NCBI GenBank assembly: GCA_038049695.1
Contig: CP142452.1
Coordinates: 70,809,501 to 70,873,500 of the forward strand
From: Cinnamomum chago
Taxonomy: Eukaryota; Streptophyta; Magnoliopsida; Laurales; Lauraceae
Direction: 5' to 3'
DNA length: 64,000 bases
How positions within the stretch are numbered: position 1 is the first letter of the stretch; each line of letters opens with the position of its first letter. The translations under genes and the position numbers were made by a program. A model generated the notes under the pieces. It was not told the DNA's origin. It searched no databases and worked only from the letters and a program-made list of their open reading frames with translations. Of the stretch, positions 58,870 through 64,000 are shown one piece after another.

Positions 58870-60470
58870 AAAAATTTCGCCTAGCAGCAACAAGGCACCA
58901 GCACCCGCACCGAGCAGCAGCCTGGGCGCCCACAGCAGCCCGGGCGCCCACCAGCAGCGCCCTCGCCCGCGCGCCCTCACCCGCTCGCCCGCGCTGGCCC
59001 ACCGGCACCCGGGCGCCCTCGCCCGCGGCCGCAGAGCCCTCTCCAGCGCTGGCCCACCAGCGCCCGCGCGTCCTCGCCCGCGCCCGCGCCCACGCCCGCC
59101 TGCGCTCGCCCGCGCCTGCAGCGCCCTCGCCCGCGGCGCCCGTGCCTGCCGCGCTCGCCCACGGCGCCCACGCACGCCTGCGCTCGCCCTCGTCTGCAGT
59201 GCCCTCGCCCGCGCTTTGGGCACCCAGCACCCCAATGCGCAGATCGACCACCCGCTGCCCGTCACGCGTAGCAGAAGCACCCGAGTTGCAGCTCTTGCCT
59301 ACATTTCATGTTGAGAAAGAGGACAAAAGGGTCAACATAACTCGGATTGACTTTTACCCAAAAAACCCCATCCAAATAATAACCTAGATTCTCCATGATC
59401 TGTTGCTATGGCCCATCCAAGTGCCACTTGGGTGCCCCTTCCAAGTGCTGGGCGCCCAAGTGCTGGGCGTCCCTGCCCCCATAAAGAATAAAAAAAAAAA
59501 AAGAAGAAAAACGAAGAGAGTGTCACATGAAACGTACCACATGCATGTGCCCACCATTTGACTCTTGTACCAGCAGACAGGTGGCAACAATCTACATGTA
59601 GAGGATCCATTGTATAAAAGAGTTGAATCATTGGAGGGTGCCTCAGGACCATACTTCAACATGAGATATGTTCAAGTAAAAACAAAAGTTTTATCATCTT
59701 GCCAAGGGCTCCCAACAATTAAAATAAGCATCAGCATCAAAAGACAAGTTAATTTGTACATATGGAAAGTCAGCCTGGACGCCCAGCACCAACGCCTAGG
59801 CAGCAGGGGCGCCCACTCCATCACGAGCAGCAGCACGCCCAGGCAGCAGGGGCGCCCGCTGCCTTGTTCGTCGCCCCACCAATAAAAAAAAAATGCCACA
59901 TGATGGACGCCCCTTCCAAGTGCTGGGCGCCCATCACAGTGCTGGGCGTCCCTGCCTCTTGCTCCCATCATGTTCATGGGCATGCTCGCCCAACATAAAA
60001 AAAAAAAAAAAAAAAAAGGCGTCCCCATATTCATGGGCATGCTCGCCCAACATGTGTCATTAATAATCCTTGGTTGACTTTGTTGGTGTTGTCCACCTGA
60101 TCAGCACCCCAAAGTTAATGGAGAGAGTCTGCCATCTAGAAAGTAAAGGCAGTGGGGCCCACTTGCCTATTTGCTCATCAAGTCTTGACATGATCTGCAC
60201 TTGTTTTGGCCTACAGAAATTTCCCAAATAAAAATATATATATATATATATATAAAAAAAAAAGGCAGCGCCCAGGGCGCCCAGCAGCAGTGCCCTCGGC
60301 GCGCCCGCGCCCCCTTGGCACCAGCACCTGCTCGCCCACGTGCCCGCGCCACAGCCTCGCCTAGGCTGGGCGCCCATCTCCTCCATGCTCCTCGCCCAGG
60401 CTAGGCGCCCAGCTCCTTCGCGTTCCTCGCCAGCACCAGCGCCCGCGCCCAGTGCTCTATGGGCATATAT
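58870..60470. repeat. GC-rich cgcccg low-complexity DNA in the gag-only element
   Basis: 58885-59220 and 60265-60455 are almost wholly composed of GCGCCC/GCCCGC words, and 59410-60055 contains scattered GGGCGCCC-type words with poly(A) stretches. Several frames are open on both strands because stop codons are rare in such DNA; none resembles a protein family. Composition is sharply different from the AT-rich surroundings and similar to the low-complexity part of gag. Confidence 0.8.
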
Positions 60471-60574
60471 TAAAAGGGGGTTCAGTGTTCAGAAAAGCTA
60501 CAAATTATTTGGCATGAAGAAGCTTGGATTTTACTAATGTCTCCCTTTCAAAGCCTTCTTTGACGCGATACATT

Positions 60575-60584
60575 GAGGGGCAAA
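60575..60584 (+). promoter_or_regulatory. Polypurine tract
   Basis: GAGGGGCAAA immediately before the 3' LTR, the expected priming site for second-strand synthesis. Confidence 0.65.
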
Positions 60585-61156
60585 TGATGGGTCAGGCCCA
60601 AGTAAGTCGGCCCGCAATAACAGGTTAGGCCCAAGAGGCTCGGTCCACGATGATGGGTCAGGTCGAACTGACCTTAGTCCGTGATGAGCCAAGGTCTTGA
60701 TCTACCCATTGAGGCCGGATCCGAATCCACTGAAGGACGAAGTCAGCATGTCGTTTCATCTACCTACTTTCACCAAGTCTGCTCATCTGTTGAGGACAGT
60801 GCGGGAGATCTTACCTGCTCATCTGTGCTTATCTGTTGAGGACAGTGCGGGAGATCTTACCTGCTCATCTGTGCTCATTGAAGATCGCTGAAGACTCTCC
60901 CTACCCATTGGGGAAAGACTATAAAAGGAGAGCCCTACTAACGGAGGATGGCGAATTGATTTTTCTCACTATCATTGTATCTGACTACTTTGTAATCTCC
61001 TCCCCAGAGCAGTAAAGTGATCACTTTAAGTGGACGTAGGTCACACCGACCGAACCACTATAAACCTCCTCTCTCTCTCTCTTCATTAATTTTCATATTT
61101 ATTGCATATCACTTGACCGGTGGTGCCCTAAACCACTTTTTGGCATCATCATATAT

Positions 61157-61974
61157 TATGGTGCTGAATTGTTCATATAAATCCAAACATAAATAAAAGA
61201 AAGAATGAATTCGAACTGCTTTATGGATTAAATAAAGGTCATATATAGTCGTATAGTTTTAATTCCTGAATCTAGAGGTCATATATACACCTTTCCAAGA
61301 AGGATAAAAAAAAAAAAAAGACTTGCTGGAGGTGCTTGTCAGCTTGTGATCTAACATTGGTTTCTTATGCTCAAGAATCTTAGAGGCCAGTATTGTCCCA
61401 ACAAATCCCTTTGGGAGGCTAGTTACAAAAATGGTAATTCATAATTTTGGATTGGCTTTGTGAATGCCATAAAATTTATTGAACAAAACATGGGATAGAA
61501 ATTTGGAAATGGTGAAATATATCCTTATGAAAGAAGACTTAGGAAACCTATATCAAATGTAGCAGGCCAAAGTCTAAAATTTAAAGATCTTTGCAATTGC
61601 AAGAACCAAAGGTATCATTTAGTCCCTATTAAATTTGATGTCACCAAGTGTCTTTTACAGAGTCAATCTGTAAGCATTGGTACTCCATTTTATTTTGTTT
61701 ACATTCAGCTAATTGTCACAATGTATCAAAAATAAAATAATTTAAAAACAATGCAAAGTCCAATTTAAGTCAACAACCAAAGGTTTTTTTTTTTTTTTAA
61801 ATACTGTAATGTCCCAGAATCCCACTTTTCACCCAACCCCAGCTTATTTTTATAGAATAAAATGGCATGTACTTTGCTAAGTAAATTTTCCTAGAATCCC
61901 ACTCCCAGAACCAAAGCCAAAAAAGGAGACAGATCGTCGATTTGGGAGAGGTCAAAACATGCAGAGGTGAGGAG
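61157..61974. other. Noncoding interior of the large MULE
   Basis: AT-rich DNA between the gag-only element and the right TIR. Given the leader exon in the TIR and the FAR1 start codon at 56403, this is most likely the 5' intron of the FAR1-like gene. No coding similarity is seen. Confidence 0.45.
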
Positions 61975-62548
61975 ACAAGAACATCCAAACGCAACAATAA
62001 CAAATCACTCGCTTAATAACCCAAATGACCAAAATCATCGATTTAGATGGTTAAAAAGAAAAAAAAACAGAGAGATCGGGGAAGAGAAGGAGAGAACAAG
62101 AGAGGGAAGGAATCCTCACCTGACGTGCGCTGTGGTGCTTTCCGGACAGATGATCGTGGGAGACAAATCGCTTCAGACCTCGGTCGCGATGTTGGGGCCT
62201 TTCCGGATGGATGATTGCAGGAGAAAAATGGGTTTCAGGGCTGGGTGAAATGGAAAGGGAGAGGAGATGGAGAAATGGGGGAAGGGAAAAGTCGTTGGAG
62301 AGAAGCCTGAGGAGAGGAGCATCTCGCCGGAGACGATCGCTCCGCTCAGAGGATGAGGATCGTGTCTGGCAAAATGGAGAGAGCAGAGAGAGAGCCAGCG
62401 AATGGAAAATGGGCGAATGGAGAGACAGCAGATCCAGGGCCAAATCGATCGCTGGAGACGCCTGAGGAGAGGATTGTTTCGCTAGAGACTCTCGATCGCG
62501 CGAAGCCTGGCAGAACGGAGAGAGAGGAGATAGAGAACGGAAATGGGG

Positions 62549-62624
<76 letters not shown>

Positions 62625-62764
62625 CCCTGATCTTTTGTTTTGATTTCTGGCATCAGATGTAGAGTGGGGAAACCAAATAGCTTTGGGCGGGGTCCACTTG
62701 ATCAAATGAAGTTTGGATGAAAAATTTTCAAACGTCTCCACCCCCCACGTGCTGAGCGGAGCTT
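61975..62764 (-). repeat. Right TIR of the large MULE, with leader exon
   Basis: Inverted copy of 46481-47190. On the minus strand it carries the same leader exon ending in GTCAG|GTGAGG (near 62112-62120) and an expanded (GA)n run. It faces the FAR1-like gene and would be its promoter. Confidence 0.85.
62553..62620. repeat. (GA)n microsatellite
   Basis: About 68 bp of GA dinucleotide in the right TIR. The left TIR has only about 30 bp of the matching CT run at the same place, so the two TIRs differ mainly by this expansion. Confidence 0.95.
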
Positions 62765-62805
62765 AAGCTGAGGAGAGGAGCTCCCATATATATATATATA
62801 ATTGG

Positions 62806-63408
62806 GATGGAGAAAAATGGATGTTAATAATTGTTTTATGATTAGCCGGGCCTACAATTATAATGCCAACAAATAGAGTAATTAGCGGGGGGTCAAAATC
62901 TATTGTGTGGAATTAAAATCAATTAGAGATTGATTTCAATTAAAATCAATTAGAGATTGATTTCAATTAAAATCAATCTTATATATATATATATGAAATC
63001 AATCTCATATATATTATAAATTAATAACACACACATCGTATTGCGCATTTTTTATCTGAAAGTTTATGGAAAATATGTAAATTCATTTCCATAGTTCATA
63101 CTAGACAAGTTGGGCACTGGAATTATAAAAATACCTGTGTAAATAAATGATCACCTTTAACATGCACAGAGGGTTACAAGAATGCATTGAAATTATAAAA
63201 AAATCTAATGCCCATCCCAAAACAAATGTACCGAAAGAGAACTATCGATCTGGAAGGAGATTACTACCCTACAATTTGAACTGGTACTCTTAATCCTACT
63301 GCATCATCCCCCTAATTTTCTCTACCCCTAATTTTCTCTACCACAATAAGAAAAAATTATTTTAAATACTGAAAATTGAACCATTTCATATAATAGATTA
63401 GAGAATTT
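62806..63408. repeat. Direct repeat D2 flanking the nested cluster
   Basis: Copy of 34041-34611 in the same orientation. It has an extra duplication of AATTAGAGATTGATTTCAATTAAAATC (62925-62975 region) and of CCCTAATTTTCTCTACC near 63312. Noncoding. Confidence 0.85.
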
Positions 63409-64000
63409 ATGTTTATAATAAAAATGCATCAAAGGGACTCGCAAAATGAAAAATCAATGGAAATGCATGTGATAGTGGTGCAATCTCTGTGCATCCAAAC
63501 CAAAGCATTGCAATATAGAGCAGCAGCTAACAAACATGCATCTTTATAGCAATTTAAAAAGAAAATAATGGTGGTGCAGGTGGACTCACTGTGATCATGG
63601 TTATGGTGGTAGCAATTAACAATGGTGGTGGTGGACTCATGTGCCATTCCTACAAATTGAATATCCACGTGAGAGAGAGAGTAGGGATGAAAGTGGGCCG
63701 GGCCGGGCCGGGCTTTGACAGGCTCTAGGCTCAGCCCTAGTATTTTTTAGTAGGCCCTAACTCGGCCCAAGCTCGAGAGGGCCTCAAAAACTCTGGCTCA
63801 GGCTCGGCTCTTATTAAGTTATGAGGCCCTAGGGCCGGCTCTTTGAGCATGGCTAATGATATAGCACTAGCTGAAAGAAAATATTTTCAGGAAAAAAAAA
63901 TCCTGTAGGAATTCAAAGAAATCTACACATGCAAATCAGAACAAAAAATGGTCAAATGCATGCATTCATCCCATATTCCCATTCCCATAATTTGGATTGC
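63409..64000. other. Window end, unassigned
   Basis: No gene seen. 63690-63850 has a GGGCCGGGCCGGGC start and repeated AGGCTC/GGCCC words, resembling the end of a small GC-terminated transposon that runs off the window. I cannot define its other end. Confidence 0.35.

Larger units (their letters stand above)
56433..61151 (+). mobile_element. Gag-only LTR retrotransposon (TR-GAG type)
   Basis: Two 567-bp LTRs (56433-56999 and 60585-61151) at a constant offset of 4152 bp, with no difference noticed by eye. They begin TGATGGGTCAGG and end GGCATCATCA. The target duplication is TATAT (56428-56432, 61152-61156). Primer site TTTGGCGCCGTCTGTGGG directly after the 5' LTR and purine tract GAGGGGCAAA directly before the 3' LTR. 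The only protein is gag; protease, reverse transcriptase and integrase are absent, as in elements described as TR-GAG. It lies about 30 bp upstream of the FAR1-like start codon. Confidence 0.95.
46481..62764. mobile_element. Large MULE with long TIRs, FAR1-like transposase and captured genes
   Basis: Ends are AAGCTCCGCT(T/C)AGCACGTGG in inverted orientation, flanked by an 11-bp perfect duplication AAGCTGAGGAG (46470-46480 and 62765-62775). The TIRs extend about 700-790 bp. Length is 16.3 kb, of which about 7.7 kb is later insertions (51909-54905 and 56433-61151). Cargo: GRF zinc-finger gene and CCX fragment on the plus strand, FAR1-like transposase on the minus strand. MULE duplications of 9-11 bp and long TIRs are usual for the superfamily. 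Confidence 0.9.

Noticed and set aside
58720-59314. Open frames on both strands rich in Ala, Arg and Gly
   Set aside because: They arise from GC-word DNA with few stop codons and resemble no family.

Overview
The window looks like nuclear DNA of a flowering plant. It is AT-rich, its genes carry GT-AG introns, and it holds plant-specific families (DUF247, FAR1-like and MuDR-like transposases, Ulp1-type MULE genes, a Cassandra element with 5S rRNA in its LTRs, CACTA elements). I cannot name the species. Only the two DUF247 genes look like ordinary host genes. Almost everything else is transposon, transposon-carried gene fragment, or structured repeat.

Layout. (1) 1-5448: DUF247 gene 1 (659-2326, +) with flanking DNA. 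(2) 5449-9324: gene-poor DNA with one candidate MITE. (3) 9325-25470: an old inverted repeat (arms about 1 kb) around a degraded pararetrovirus (Caulimoviridae-like) fragment. Its left arm was split by a 10.3-kb MULE (10148-20409, TSD TAAATAATA) carrying a MURA-like transposase gene and a ten-exon Ulp1-like gene on the opposite strand (the layout of Kaonashi-type MULEs). Its right arm was split by a 2.5-kb solo-LTR-like element (22621-25116, TSD CCATC). (4) 25469-29474: a second palindrome with arms of about 2 kb, built from DUF247 upstream sequence and a small foldback element. It ends about 385 bp before DUF247 gene 2. (5) 27930-34035: the second copy of the DUF247 block, with gene 2 at 29860-31605 (+). 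(6) 34041-63408: a nested transposon cluster between two direct repeats of about 0.6 kb.

The nest in (6). An N-terminal MULE-type reading frame was hit first by a CACTA element (35696-46167, TSD ATA). That element carries exon fragments of three unrelated host genes: a DEAD-box RNA helicase (RH28-like), an armadillo-repeat kinesin (KIN-UA/ARK-like) and an ARIA/ABAP1-like armadillo protein. The same reading frame was also hit by a 16.3-kb MULE (46481-62764, TSD AAGCTGAGGAG) with long TIRs. This MULE holds a GRF zinc-finger gene, a piece of a cation/calcium exchanger (CCX) gene, and on the opposite strand a broken FAR1-like transposase. The FAR1 gene was then invaded by another CACTA (51909-54905, TSD CAT), which itself contains a four-LTR tandem Cassandra array. 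Just upstream of the FAR1 start codon sits a gag-only LTR retrotransposon (56433-61151, TSD TATAT) with equal-length, apparently identical LTRs.

How the parts may work together. The two DUF247 paralogues share a near-identical N-terminal half and C-terminal membrane anchor, but their central segments differ completely and each contains its own tandem repeats. The palindrome carrying their upstream sequence lies between them and could be transcribed into hairpin RNA. That link is inference. The transposon boundaries are read directly from matching ends and target-site duplications.
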